From positions 1-37,043 of the forward strand of contig CANPXJ010000006.1 in NCBI GenBank assembly GCA_947585915.1: 37,043 nt of DNA, given 5' to 3'. The DNA comes from an uncultured Bacilli bacterium. Lineage in GTDB: Bacteria; Bacillota_I; Bacilli_A; RF39; UBA660. A program made the translations under genes and the position numbers. Below the pieces are notes generated by a model, which was not told the DNA's origin, did no database searches, and was given only the letters and a program-made list of their open reading frames with translations. Below are positions 9,744 to 18,993 of the stretch, one piece after another (positions within the stretch are counted from its first letter, which is position 1; each line of letters begins with the position of its first letter).

Positions 9744-10238
9744 ATGAGAGAATCAATCGGAGGAGCTTGGCTTTTTGGCTTAATATTCACTTTTACTTTC
9801 ATATTTATTTCTTATATGATAGTAATGATAAATTATTCAACAGTTTTTAAAATAAAAAATGAAATGGTTCATACTATTGAAAAATATGAAGGACTTTCTA
9901 GTGGTGATATTTCTGCTGATGGCAACGTAACTAGCTCCATATGGATTATTAATAAATATTTAAAAAATTCTAGATATGAGGGACGAGGATTTTGTGATGG
10001 CAGTGATGGTTGGTATGGAACCGATAGTTTAGATGATGGTAATCAACTTGTTTTAGGTCAAAGAAGTGCATATTATTGTGTTAAACCTGTAAGAGATGGT
10101 AATGTTGGGTATTATGAAGTTAAATTATTTTTGAAATTTGAATTACCAGTTATAGGGAATTTAGGACGCATGACAGTTAATGGTCAAACAATAAAAATAA
10201 AATATCTTGATACAGAAGGTTTGGCTGGATATCATTAA
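9744..10238 (+). CDS. TadE/TadF-like pseudopilin, paralogue of the 9265 ORF
   Basis: MRESIGGAWLFGLIFTFTFIFISYM; shared FCDGxDGW / YCVKPV Cys spacing with the 9265 ORF. Confidence 0.65.
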   Translation: MRESIGGAWLFGLIFTFTFIFISYMIVMINYSTVFKIKNEMVHTIEKYEGLSSGDISADGNVTSSIWIINKYLKNSRYEGRGFCDGSDGWYGTDSLDDGNQLVLGQRSAYYCVKPVRDGNVGYYEVKLFLKFELPVIGNLGRMTVNGQTIKIKYLDTEGLAGYH

Positions 10239-10257
10239 AGAGGAAGTGAATAAGTAA

Positions 10258-11286
10258 ATGAATGTAATAGTATCAAATAAATTTCAAACTCAATTAAATG
10301 CTTTACCTATTGATGTTATTAAAAGTGTCAATGGAGAGTTTTCGCCTGATGAAATAACCGAAATGTTTGCTAATTTCTTTTATAATAAAATGATTTTAGA
10401 TGTTACAGCAATACGTGGTTATCAAAATGTTTCTAACATTCAAAAGTTAGCTGTCGGAATAGATATGAGTAAAGTAATTTTAGTTTTAGATGATACTGAT
10501 TTAACAACATCTAAGAGTTACTTATCACAACTTATATCTATGGGTATTTATAATTTTACCCGTAATATTGATAATATTCCTTTCTTGATAGATAATCCTA
10601 ATACATATAAGGACGTTGCGCAATATCAACAAATAGGCATGGTCGCTAATGAAATTAGTAAAAAGCATGAAACAGCTAAGTTTAATATTGAGGATGATGC
10701 TACAAGTGGTGGATTCACAACAATTATGGGCATAAAAAATGTTACTGATCATGCGGGAGCAACAACTTTAATTTATATGTTAAAAAAACAATTACAAACT
10801 AATTATAATGTTTTAGCTCTTGAACTTGATAAAAATGATTTTCAATATTTTAATGATCCAGAATTAGTAAGTATTTCTAAGGATCAATATGAAAATACGA
10901 TTAGAAATGCGAATACTTATGATATTATTTTAGTTGATTTAAATAATAGCGAAGATGATGGAACTTGTACAGATGTTTTATATTTATTAGAACCAAGTAC
11001 AATAAAATTAAATAAAATGATAAGAAGAAATAGGGGAATATTTGATACTTTAAAAGGGAAAAAAATAATCTTAAATAAAAGTTTATTAGATAATAAAGAT
11101 ATAATGGATTTTGAATATGAATCAAGAAGTCAAATATTCTATAATATTCCTCCACTTGATGATAAAAAAGATAAACATCGTGTACTTGACGATTTATTGT
11201 CAAGTATGGGATTTCTTAGACAAAAGCAAAATAATTTAGGGGGAGAAAGAACTAAGATTCTAGGTATTTTTAAAAATAAGTCTTGA
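10258..11286 (+). CDS. CpaE/TadZ-like ParA/MinD-superfamily protein with degenerate P-loop
   Basis: N-terminal receiver-like half (VILVLDDTDLTTSKSYLSQLISMG), then TTIMGIKNVTDHAGATTLIYMLKKQL and YDIILVDLNN (Walker B-like). Confidence 0.62.
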   Translation: MNVIVSNKFQTQLNALPIDVIKSVNGEFSPDEITEMFANFFYNKMILDVTAIRGYQNVSNIQKLAVGIDMSKVILVLDDTDLTTSKSYLSQLISMGIYNFTRNIDNIPFLIDNPNTYKDVAQYQQIGMVANEISKKHETAKFNIEDDATSGGFTTIMGIKNVTDHAGATTLIYMLKKQLQTNYNVLALELDKNDFQYFNDPELVSISKDQYENTIRNANTYDIILVDLNNSEDDGTCTDVLYLLEPSTIKLNKMIRRNRGIFDTLKGKKIILNKSLLDNKDIMDFEYESRSQIFYNIPPLDDKKDKHRVLDDLLSSMGFLRQKQNNLGGERTKILGIFKNKS

Positions 11287-11336
11287 CAGTACTTAAAAAA
11301 ATAGATAGAATTAACATGTGAGAAAGAGGTATTTTT

Positions 11337-11672
11337 ATGTTATTAATGGATTTTGAGAGTTTTTGTGCAGATTCAACAACAATCTGGTCAGTAGTAGGTT
11401 GGATATTAACAATATTTAAGATAGTTATTCCAATATTATTAATTGTTATGGGTAGTTTAGATTTTGGTAAAGCTGTAGTCTCTCAAGAAGATGGAGAAGT
11501 AAAAAAAGCTGGTACATCTTTAGCCTTTAGAGCTATAGCAGCTTTGATAATATTTATATTACCTTCAGTAGTTACCATGGTTATTGATTGGGCTATGGAA
11601 GTATCGGGAACTGAGATGGACTATGAAACTTGTCTTGATTGCGTAAAATCACCAAGTAATTGTGGAAAATAA
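11337..11672 (+). CDS. VirB2/TrbC-like small membrane protein
   Basis: Two TMs around SLDFGKAVVSQEDGEVKKAGTSLAFRAIAALIIFILPSVV; similar to the C-terminus of the 12743 ORF. Confidence 0.62.
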   Translation: MLLMDFESFCADSTTIWSVVGWILTIFKIVIPILLIVMGSLDFGKAVVSQEDGEVKKAGTSLAFRAIAALIIFILPSVVTMVIDWAMEVSGTEMDYETCLDCVKSPSNCGK

Positions 11673-11694
11673 TCTTAATTGATTATTTTTTTTT
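11666..11694 (+). terminator. Rho-independent terminator
   Basis: 9-bp stem AAAATAATC / GATTATTTT with TTAATT loop and T run. Confidence 0.75.
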
Positions 11695-11704
11695 ATGAAA
11701 AATT

Positions 11705-11757
11705 AAAATAAAAAAAGGAAATTGAGGATAAAAGTATAATAATACTAATAGAAGGGG
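11705..11757 (+). promoter_or_regulatory. Rpn leader element copy 1
   Basis: AAAATAAAAAAAGGAAAT - N12 - TATAATAAT - N5 - TAGAAGGG; identical modules and spacing at 23187-23239. Confidence 0.7.
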
Positions 11758-11796
11758 TTTTAACAAATAAACGAAGGGAGGAAAATATTTGATTGT

Positions 11797-12633
11797 ATGC
11801 CTAAACACCAAGATAAAACAAAATATATTACTTTAAAAAGTGATACAGGATTTAAATATGTATTTAAAATAAAAGAAAATTTGAAAGAATTATTAGAAGA
11901 TATCTTAGATATAAAAATTAATGATATAAAATACTTAGATAAAGAATTAGTAAGAAAAAGTAAAGTTCAAAAAGAAAGTAGATTAGATTTATTAGTTAAG
12001 ATTAATAAAAATATAATTGTTAATATTGAAATGCAAAGAGAAAAAAAGGGAGACATTAATAAAAGAATGATATTTTACTTATCAAAATTAATTGTAGATA
12101 ATATTAAAATTCAAGAACGTTATGAAAAAATAGAAAAGCATATAATGATAAGTATAATAAATTATGAGGATAAGGAAGAAAAAATGCAAAGTAAATATGA
12201 ATTAACTAATGGAAAAGATAAAATAAGTATTATAGAATATGATAAAATTAATTTGAAAAATAAAAATATAAATAATCAAAAATTAAAACCATGGTTAAAA
12301 ATATTTAATGAGGAGGGAAAAATAACTATGAAAAAATATGAAAGTGCTGAAGAAAAAATAAAAAGGGTAGCTAAATTAATAGAAAAATTAAATGCTGATC
12401 CAGAAGCTTTAGAATTATATGAAGCGGAAGAAAAAAGAATAAGAGATGAAGTTTGGGTAAAAGAAAATAGTTTTAGACAAGGATTTGAACAAGGAATTAA
12501 ACAAGGAATAGAACAAAGAAATAGTATTAAGAAAGAAAGTGCATTAAAATTATTAAAAAATGGTATACCAAAACAAATAATATGTAATTCTTTGGATATT
12601 AGTTTAAGTGAGTTAAATTCTTTAAGTAATTAA
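11797..12633 (+). CDS. Rpn-family PD-(D/E)XK nuclease / putative transposase
   Basis: SDTGFKYVFK start region, LDLLVKINKNIIVNIEMQ (D...ExQ) nuclease motif, Q/G helical region and KNGIPKQIICNSLDIS tail. Confidence 0.82.
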   Translation: MPKHQDKTKYITLKSDTGFKYVFKIKENLKELLEDILDIKINDIKYLDKELVRKSKVQKESRLDLLVKINKNIIVNIEMQREKKGDINKRMIFYLSKLIVDNIKIQERYEKIEKHIMISIINYEDKEEKMQSKYELTNGKDKISIIEYDKINLKNKNINNQKLKPWLKIFNEEGKITMKKYESAEEKIKRVAKLIEKLNADPEALELYEAEEKRIRDEVWVKENSFRQGFEQGIKQGIEQRNSIKKESALKLLKNGIPKQIICNSLDISLSELNSLSN

Positions 12634-12646
12634 AAGATTGTGCTTT

Positions 12647-12671
12647 AAAGTAGGTTAATATACTACTTTTT
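12647..12671 (+). terminator. Rho-independent terminator
   Basis: AAAGTAG / CTACTTT stem followed by T run. Confidence 0.65.
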
Positions 12672-12684
12672 TGATGCTATTTAG

Positions 12685-12714
12685 TTGCAGATAATAAATA
12701 AAATATGCTATAAT
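12685..12714 (+). promoter_or_regulatory. Promoter for the second (T4SS) half of the cluster
   Basis: TTGCAG (12685-12690), 18 nt, TATAAT (12709-12714). Confidence 0.65.
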
Positions 12715-12742
12715 TTTATGGTAGGGAATTAGGTGATACTTC

Positions 12743-13732
12743 ATGAAAAAAGTAATTTTTTCTATTATAGTATTTTTCATGGTTACAATTTGTTTTGTAG
12801 GTAAAGTATCAGCTGATACAACAAAATGTTATTATCGAAGCACAAAAGGTTCTATTGGTTCTTTTGATTTTGCCGAGTTAACTATTGATGGTAATAATGC
12901 TAAACTTAGTTTTACTAATCTAAAAGGTCCTAAATTAAAGTGTAGCAAAGCACAAGATGCTGCAAGAATTGGGGCGATAATAGCATCATCAATATATCGT
13001 ACGAACTTTGGAATTTTTGGTAGACTTATTGGAAATGGAATTCAAAATTCAGTAAATAATAATACACAAAATGCATGTGGATTTAATACTAATCGTTTAT
13101 CTACAAATGACGTAAAAGAATACTCTGAAAAAGCTCGAAATAAATCTGTTGGAACTACTTTAAAATATATTGATGCTAATAAAAATAGCCAAAAGGTTAA
13201 ATTGCCAAGTTATAATTTTGATAGTGGATCTTGTCCTACTTATGTTGGAGCTGTAATTAATGATACTGGAAGCTCAAGTAATGTTCAAGTTTTTGCAGGT
13301 GATAACAATACTAAAAATTTTATTGATAATTATATTAATAATAATGGTGAATATAATTATTCTGTTTGGGGAACAAAGGCAGAAGTTTTGGGCAAAAATC
13401 CTAATGAAGTAGAAGAAAAAGAAGAAACAGAAATTGATAGTTGTGAGGGATTGCTTGGTAAAAAAACTGGTGATGAATATGATGAAGGTACTGTAGGTTA
13501 TCTACTTCAACAAATATTTAACTATATGAAAATGGCAGTTGTCATATTGGTATTTGCGTTTTCTTTAATCGATTATGCTAAAGCAATAGCTGCTCAAGAT
13601 AGTGAAGTATTTAAAAAAGCCAATGTAAACTTTTTAAAACGTATTGTTTTTGGAATTGTATTTTTCTTAATTCCGGAATTAGTAGATATTATATTAGGCA
13701 TCATTGATTCTTCAGCATGTGGAATTCGATAA
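12743..13732 (+). CDS. Secreted Cys-containing ectodomain fused to a C-terminal VirB2-like two-TM domain
   Basis: Signal peptide; about 215-aa ectodomain; C-terminal MKMAVVILVFAFSLIDYAKAIAAQDSEVFKKANVNFLKRIVFGIVFFLIPELVDIILGI parallels the 11337 ORF. Confidence 0.65.
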   Translation: MKKVIFSIIVFFMVTICFVGKVSADTTKCYYRSTKGSIGSFDFAELTIDGNNAKLSFTNLKGPKLKCSKAQDAARIGAIIASSIYRTNFGIFGRLIGNGIQNSVNNNTQNACGFNTNRLSTNDVKEYSEKARNKSVGTTLKYIDANKNSQKVKLPSYNFDSGSCPTYVGAVINDTGSSSNVQVFAGDNNTKNFIDNYINNNGEYNYSVWGTKAEVLGKNPNEVEEKEETEIDSCEGLLGKKTGDEYDEGTVGYLLQQIFNYMKMAVVILVFAFSLIDYAKAIAAQDSEVFKKANVNFLKRIVFGIVFFLIPELVDIILGIIDSSACGIR

Positions 13733-13748
13733 AAAGTAGGTGAAAATT

Positions 13749-16301
13749 ATGAGTAGTGGAGGAGCATGGGATATATTTTATGGTATATGTGCTACTATTG
13801 ATACGATTGTTTATAAATTCGTTGGATGGTTATACCAATTATATATGTTAATAAGTAAAGCTAAAATATTTAGAACAGAAACATTCCAATTATTCATTAA
13901 TAGAGTTTATATTATCTTAGGGGTAGTAATGTTATTTTTCTTAGCCTATACAATATTGAGAAATATTGTAGAACCAGATAACTTAATAAGTGGGGAAAAT
14001 TCGCTTGGTAAAATCATTTCAAATACGGTTATATCCTTAGTATTAATAGCAGTTCTGCCAACAATTTTTAATTTTTTATATTATGCCCAAGAAATATTAC
14101 TATCTCAAAATATTATTGGGAAAATAGTGCTAGGCAACTATAGTAGTGTTTCCAATAATTTGGAAGTTAATTTTGATAGTGAAACTTGCCAATCATTAAA
14201 TAATTTAGGAGGAGATCTTAAGACAAATGAAGATGGCGGTTGTACGGTTGCTTATGAAGGTGATAACCAATCTAACTCTATTGATTTAGCGGGTAATTCT
14301 ATTGCAGTTGATATTTTCTCAGCTTTCTATTACCCATATTTATCAGTTGAGGATTATAATAAAAGTGAGGCCCTGGCTCGAGAAGAGGCTGAGAAAGTTG
14401 ATGGGGAATTAAGTGCAGATGATTATGCTAATAGTAATCAATTTTATAATAAAACATTTGAGTATTCGGATTTTGAAGACGATGATAATAAGTTAAATGA
14501 TAAAGAAAAAAATTTATATTTTACTGTAGCTAATTATGACTCTTGTCATAATATGAGTGGTGCTTATGTTTATGGCCGTGCAGCTCAAGCCTGCGCTGAA
14601 GATATGGTTTTATATAATAGTGAAAATAATAAAGGTCCAGAAAGTTTACCTTTAAATTATAAATCAATTTTACAATATGCTAAAACTACGGGTGATATGG
14701 CTGGATTTAAATTATTATCAAGATTTGTTGATGATGGAAAAATGGAGTATTCAATAATTATTGCATTTTTGGCAGGATTATTTGTGTGTTATATGATGAT
14801 TTCATATTGTATAGATATGGGTTTGCGAGCAGCCAAATTAGGTTTTGCTCAACTTGTTGCTCCAATTCCAATTCTTGCTAGAATTGTTCCAAAACAAGCC
14901 CAAATTTTTAGCTCATGGGTAAGCTTTACTTTAAAATCTTATTTTGAAGTCTTTGTGCGGATTGCCATCATATTTTTAGGAATATTTATGATTACAAATC
15001 TTCCAAGCATTCAAGGAATGTGGGATGATTCAATAATATCAAAAATATCAATAATGTCTTTAAAAACACCATTAATATTAGATATTAATGAAACAACTTG
15101 GGGTTTAAGGACTTTAGCTAGAGTTGCAGTAATAATTGGGATATTAATGTTTGTTAAACAAGCTCCAGAATTAATTAATGAAGCACTTGGTATAAATATT
15201 AGTGCCGGCTCATTAAATATTAGAAATAAACTTAAAAATATGGTTGGAGGAGAGACTTTAGTAAAAGGTTTAAATGCTGTGGGAGCAGTACCTGGTAAAG
15301 CCTTAGGAGCGGTTAGAGGTGCTCTAGGAGGTATGTGGGCAGCTCAAACCCATGGTAATGGAGCAAAAGGGTTCACTAAAGCTGCAGCTCTTAAAGGGTT
15401 AAGAGCTGGATGGCAAAATTCAAAAGGTTCATTTAGAAATAATTTTCAAACAGTTGCTAGTGATGCTAGTGGTGATCATAAATATAAGCAGTCTTTATTG
15501 GGTGGTAATACCATAGGAGGAAATATAAATAGAGCTATAGATGAAAGATATAAAGCCGGAACAAAAGCAACAGAAGATAAGCACATAGAAGAATTGAAAA
15601 ATGTTATTAGAGCCTATGAAACTGCGCCAAATAGCAGATTTGTTCAACAACAAAATCGTATGGAACAAACTATTAAAAATATGGAACAAAGTGCGGCTTT
15701 CCAACAAAGAAGGAATGTAAATCAGGAAAGATTACGCAAGGAATGGGATGCTAATGAAGGTCAAGAAGTTAGAAGAAGAATGGCTGAATATGAACATTCT
15801 CAAGAATATAAGAATATTCATGACCAAGCATGGTATAAGGCTCGAGCTGATGTTAGAGCTGAAGCTCAAAAAAATGGCCAAAAATTAAATATGATGGAAG
15901 AAAACGAAAGAGTAGAAAAGAAATTAAGTTCTTATATTGCCCAAGAAATTGAGAAAGCAAATTCATCAGCAGCAAAACAATATAAAGCTGATCGTGAAAG
16001 AGAGCGAAATATTGATAAAGAATTAAATAGAAAAGCCCATAATGAGACGATTGAACAATTTAAACAATTAAACGATAATTATAAGCAAGCTAAAAACTCA
16101 CTTGATGAAAATAACAAATTAACAGCAAATGCTGCCAAACAAATTAGTGATAGTATTGTTAAAAATCCTACGAGTGCAGATGAGACAAGCTATGCTAAAG
16201 CCAAGGCTGAGTTAAATAATTATGATAAAGCTAGCAGTGATAAAGCTTTACAGGCTAATTTGAAAGAAGTTTTGAAGGATTTAAAAATAGATACTAAATA
16301 A
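13749..16301 (+). CDS. VirB6/TrbL-like polytopic T4SS protein with long charged cytoplasmic tail
   Basis: Multiple TMs (e.g. AKLGFAQLVAPIPILARIVPKQAQIFSSWVSFTLKSYFEVFVRIAIIFLGIFMI), then about 340 aa of helical K/E/Q/N-rich sequence; ATG at 13749 preferred over upstream GTG. Confidence 0.72.
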   Translation: MSSGGAWDIFYGICATIDTIVYKFVGWLYQLYMLISKAKIFRTETFQLFINRVYIILGVVMLFFLAYTILRNIVEPDNLISGENSLGKIISNTVISLVLIAVLPTIFNFLYYAQEILLSQNIIGKIVLGNYSSVSNNLEVNFDSETCQSLNNLGGDLKTNEDGGCTVAYEGDNQSNSIDLAGNSIAVDIFSAFYYPYLSVEDYNKSEALAREEAEKVDGELSADDYANSNQFYNKTFEYSDFEDDDNKLNDKEKNLYFTVANYDSCHNMSGAYVYGRAAQACAEDMVLYNSENNKGPESLPLNYKSILQYAKTTGDMAGFKLLSRFVDDGKMEYSIIIAFLAGLFVCYMMISYCIDMGLRAAKLGFAQLVAPIPILARIVPKQAQIFSSWVSFTLKSYFEVFVRIAIIFLGIFMITNLPSIQGMWDDSIISKISIMSLKTPLILDINETTWGLRTLARVAVIIGILMFVKQAPELINEALGINISAGSLNIRNKLKNMVGGETLVKGLNAVGAVPGKALGAVRGALGGMWAAQTHGNGAKGFTKAAALKGLRAGWQNSKGSFRNNFQTVASDASGDHKYKQSLLGGNTIGGNINRAIDERYKAGTKATEDKHIEELKNVIRAYETAPNSRFVQQQNRMEQTIKNMEQSAAFQQRRNVNQERLRKEWDANEGQEVRRRMAEYEHSQEYKNIHDQAWYKARADVRAEAQKNGQKLNMMEENERVEKKLSSYIAQEIEKANSSAAKQYKADRERERNIDKELNRKAHNETIEQFKQLNDNYKQAKNSLDENNKLTANAAKQISDSIVKNPTSADETSYAKAKAELNNYDKASSDKALQANLKEVLKDLKIDTK

Positions 16302-16312
16302 GGAGGAATAAA

Positions 16313-16621
16313 ATGGGGAATTATTTAATACCAGCTAATACTAAAAAATCACAATTAATACTTGGATATTTTACCAAATTTGATTTAATATTATTCTTAA
16401 TTGGGGTGTTACTGACATTATTTTTGTTATTTGCAATTAAAACTAGTAATTTATTTATAACAATATTAATTTTATTACCAGCTCTTATTTCAGCATTTCT
16501 AGTAATGCCAGTACCCAATTATCATAATATGTTTACGCTTATAAACAATATTTATACATATTATTCAAAGAGAAGAAAATATTATTGGAGAGGTTGGTGT
16601 GCAAATGGCGAAAAACGTTAA
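16313..16621 (+). CDS. PrgI/VirB3-like protein
   Basis: Short protein with two adjacent TMs after a YLIPANTKKSQLILGYFTKFD N-terminus, immediately upstream of and overlapping VirB4-like ORFs. Confidence 0.75.
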   Translation: MGNYLIPANTKKSQLILGYFTKFDLILFLIGVLLTLFLLFAIKTSNLFITILILLPALISAFLVMPVPNYHNMFTLINNIYTYYSKRRKYYWRGWCANGEKR

Positions 16622-17162
16622 TATTTCTAAATATACAGAAGATTGGATTCCAGTTAAAGGTATCTTAAATGGAATGATTGAACTTGATAATGGCCAATAT
16701 GTAACTGGAGTTAAGATTGAGTCAAAAGATATATTCATTATGGATGAACAAACTCAAAATAATGTAATATATGGAATGCGCAATTTCTATAATGCTATTG
16801 ATTATGAGTTTTGGTTAGTTATAGCTGATCGTCCCGTAGACATTAATCTATATTTATCTCAACTGCAAGTGCTATACTCAAAAACTCCTAATCCTGAAAT
16901 TAGAAAATTAATTGATCAAGATATAAATAAAGCTAATATGTTTATGAGTAATGAGTTGGCTGTTGTAGATACTGAATATTACATTTTATTTAAAGAGAAA
17001 AAACAAGAACTTATTCAAAAAAGAATTCATAATCTTATTACTAATTTAGCAAACGCCGGGATTAACTCGGCTCAAGCTTCTAATTCTGATTTAAGAATGC
17101 TTTTGGATAATTTCTTAAATGGGGGAACTACTACTAATTTTGGGACGGTGACGAGCTCATGA
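16605..17162 (+). CDS. VirB4/TraC N-terminal domain as a separate ORF
   Basis: NISKYTEDWIPVKGILNGMIELDNGQYVTGVKIE typical of the VirB4 N-terminal domain; stop overlaps next start (ATGA at 17159-17162). Confidence 0.75.
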   Translation: MAKNVNISKYTEDWIPVKGILNGMIELDNGQYVTGVKIESKDIFIMDEQTQNNVIYGMRNFYNAIDYEFWLVIADRPVDINLYLSQLQVLYSKTPNPEIRKLIDQDINKANMFMSNELAVVDTEYYILFKEKKQELIQKRIHNLITNLANAGINSAQASNSDLRMLLDNFLNGGTTTNFGTVTSS

Positions 17163-18946
17163 GTTTAAAAAGTGAAATAGCTCCAAAAGGAATATTATTT
17201 AATAAACCAACTGAATTTATAATTAGTGATAAATATACGACCATATTAACTGTTGTTAGTTTTCCTAAATATATTGCTCATGGTTATTTATCAAATTTAA
17301 CAAGTATTTCCGGAGTAAAAGTCGTAATAAAACATATACCTATTGAATTTTCAACTATGTCAAGAATGTTAAATAAAGAAATTGCTGATTTAAAAATGCG
17401 TTATCAACATGAGCATGATAAAACTTTACAAGAACGTATTAGACAAGATTATGAATCATTAGAGCAGTTCATATCAATGTTAGCAGCCACGCAATCAAGA
17501 ATTTTTGATTTTCAAATGCACATTATGATTATGGCTGATAATAAAGAACAGCTTGATATGAAAAAAATTCAAGTTCGCTCATTCTTGGATGCTTTGGGTA
17601 TGCGAGGTATTCCTTTAATGTTTGAACAAGAAAAAGTATTAAAATCAATGTTACCAATATTCCCTAAACAAGATATTGAAAATAGAGTTGGAACTCCTAT
17701 TCCCGCTCCAACAATAGCTGCTATGTATCCTTTTGTTTTTGATAGTGTTAAAGATCCTGGATATTCTACATTATTTGGTGTTGATTTTTCTGGTGGGGTA
17801 GTATTATTTAACCAATTTTTATATCAAATAAAAAAAGAACATAACCGAAACAATGCTAATATGATAATTTTAGGTACATCTGGTAGTGGTAAATCAACAG
17901 CAGCAAAATTATTACTTCGTAATCATATTCGTAATAGTTATAAAATTGTTGCCATTGATCCTGAAGGTGAACTAGAAGAAATGACTCGTAATCTAGGAGG
18001 CGACTTTATCGATTTAGGTAAAGGTGGAGAATTTGGAATGATTAACCCTTTAGAGATTGTCATGGATGCTGATGAAGAAGAACTTTCTCAAGGATTAGGC
18101 TATACAGTTTTAACTCGTACTTTACAATCTTTAAAAGCTTTTATGAAATATTATACTCCTTCAATTGAAGATGATGTTTTAACGATGTTTAGTGAAGTTG
18201 TTCAAGATACTTATAAAAGATATAAAATAGATTTTGATACAGACTTTACAAAATTAACATCAGCTGATTATCCAACCTTTGATGATGTTTATGCGACAAT
18301 AAAGGGAAGAATTCTATCAATGCCCGAGGCAACGCAAGAGCGTGATATCATGGAGCGTTTAGAATTACGAGTTCGTCCTTTAGTTAAAGAATTAAGATAC
18401 TATTTTACAGGGCATACAACTATTACAATTAATAGTAATCATATTGTCTTTAACATCAGAGAACTTATGAATAGTGACGAGAATATTCGTAATGCTTTAT
18501 TCTTTAATATTTTAAAATATGCATGGGGTTTATGTTTAGACAAAAACTTAAATACGGTTATGATGGTTGATGAAGCTCACGTTTTACTTTCTTCTCGTAA
18601 TGAATTAGGAGCAGAATTTTTAGCCCAAATTCAAAGACGCAGCCGTAAATACAATACAGGAACTATTATCATAACTCAACAACCTACAGACTTTGCTGCT
18701 CCAAATGTTTTAGTTCATGGTAAAGCTATATTTGATAACGCTTCATATTATTTAATCATGGGCTTAAGAAAACAAGCAGTAGATGATCTTGCCCAACTTG
18801 TTGATTTAAATGATAATGAAAAAGAGCGTATTAAATACTTCAATCAAGGAGAAGCATTATTTGTCTGTGGTAGTAGAAGAATGCAAATCAATGTTGTTTT
18901 AACCCAAGAAGAATTAGATTCCTTTGGAAGTGGAGGAGGATTATAA
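17159..18946 (+). CDS. VirB4-like T4SS ATPase (C-terminal ATPase part)
   Basis: Walker A GTSGSGKST; NTVMMVDEAHVLL Walker B; IQRRSRKYNTGTIIITQQPTDF motif. Confidence 0.92.
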   Translation: MSLKSEIAPKGILFNKPTEFIISDKYTTILTVVSFPKYIAHGYLSNLTSISGVKVVIKHIPIEFSTMSRMLNKEIADLKMRYQHEHDKTLQERIRQDYESLEQFISMLAATQSRIFDFQMHIMIMADNKEQLDMKKIQVRSFLDALGMRGIPLMFEQEKVLKSMLPIFPKQDIENRVGTPIPAPTIAAMYPFVFDSVKDPGYSTLFGVDFSGGVVLFNQFLYQIKKEHNRNNANMIILGTSGSGKSTAAKLLLRNHIRNSYKIVAIDPEGELEEMTRNLGGDFIDLGKGGEFGMINPLEIVMDADEEELSQGLGYTVLTRTLQSLKAFMKYYTPSIEDDVLTMFSEVVQDTYKRYKIDFDTDFTKLTSADYPTFDDVYATIKGRILSMPEATQERDIMERLELRVRPLVKELRYYFTGHTTITINSNHIVFNIRELMNSDENIRNALFFNILKYAWGLCLDKNLNTVMMVDEAHVLLSSRNELGAEFLAQIQRRSRKYNTGTIIITQQPTDFAAPNVLVHGKAIFDNASYYLIMGLRKQAVDDLAQLVDLNDNEKERIKYFNQGEALFVCGSRRMQINVVLTQEELDSFGSGGGL

Positions 18947-18966
18947 AAAAGTCATCCGACTTTTTT
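18945..18966 (+). terminator. Rho-independent terminator overlapping the VirB4 stop codon
   Basis: AAAAAAGTC-ATCC-GACTTTTTT. Confidence 0.75.
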
Positions 18967-18993
18967 ATTTTTGTTATGTAAGGTGGTGATTTT

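Noticed and set aside
13740-13790. SSGGAW at the VirB6-like N-terminus resembling the SIGGAW of the pseudopilin at 9744
   Set aside because: Only a few residues, in a protein of different topology; likely coincidence.
4391-16312. Very similar SD contexts (ATAAGGAGGAATAAAA then ATGGG) before the CpaB-like and PrgI-like genes
   Set aside because: Consensus ribosome-binding sites in an AT-rich genome explain this without special regulation.
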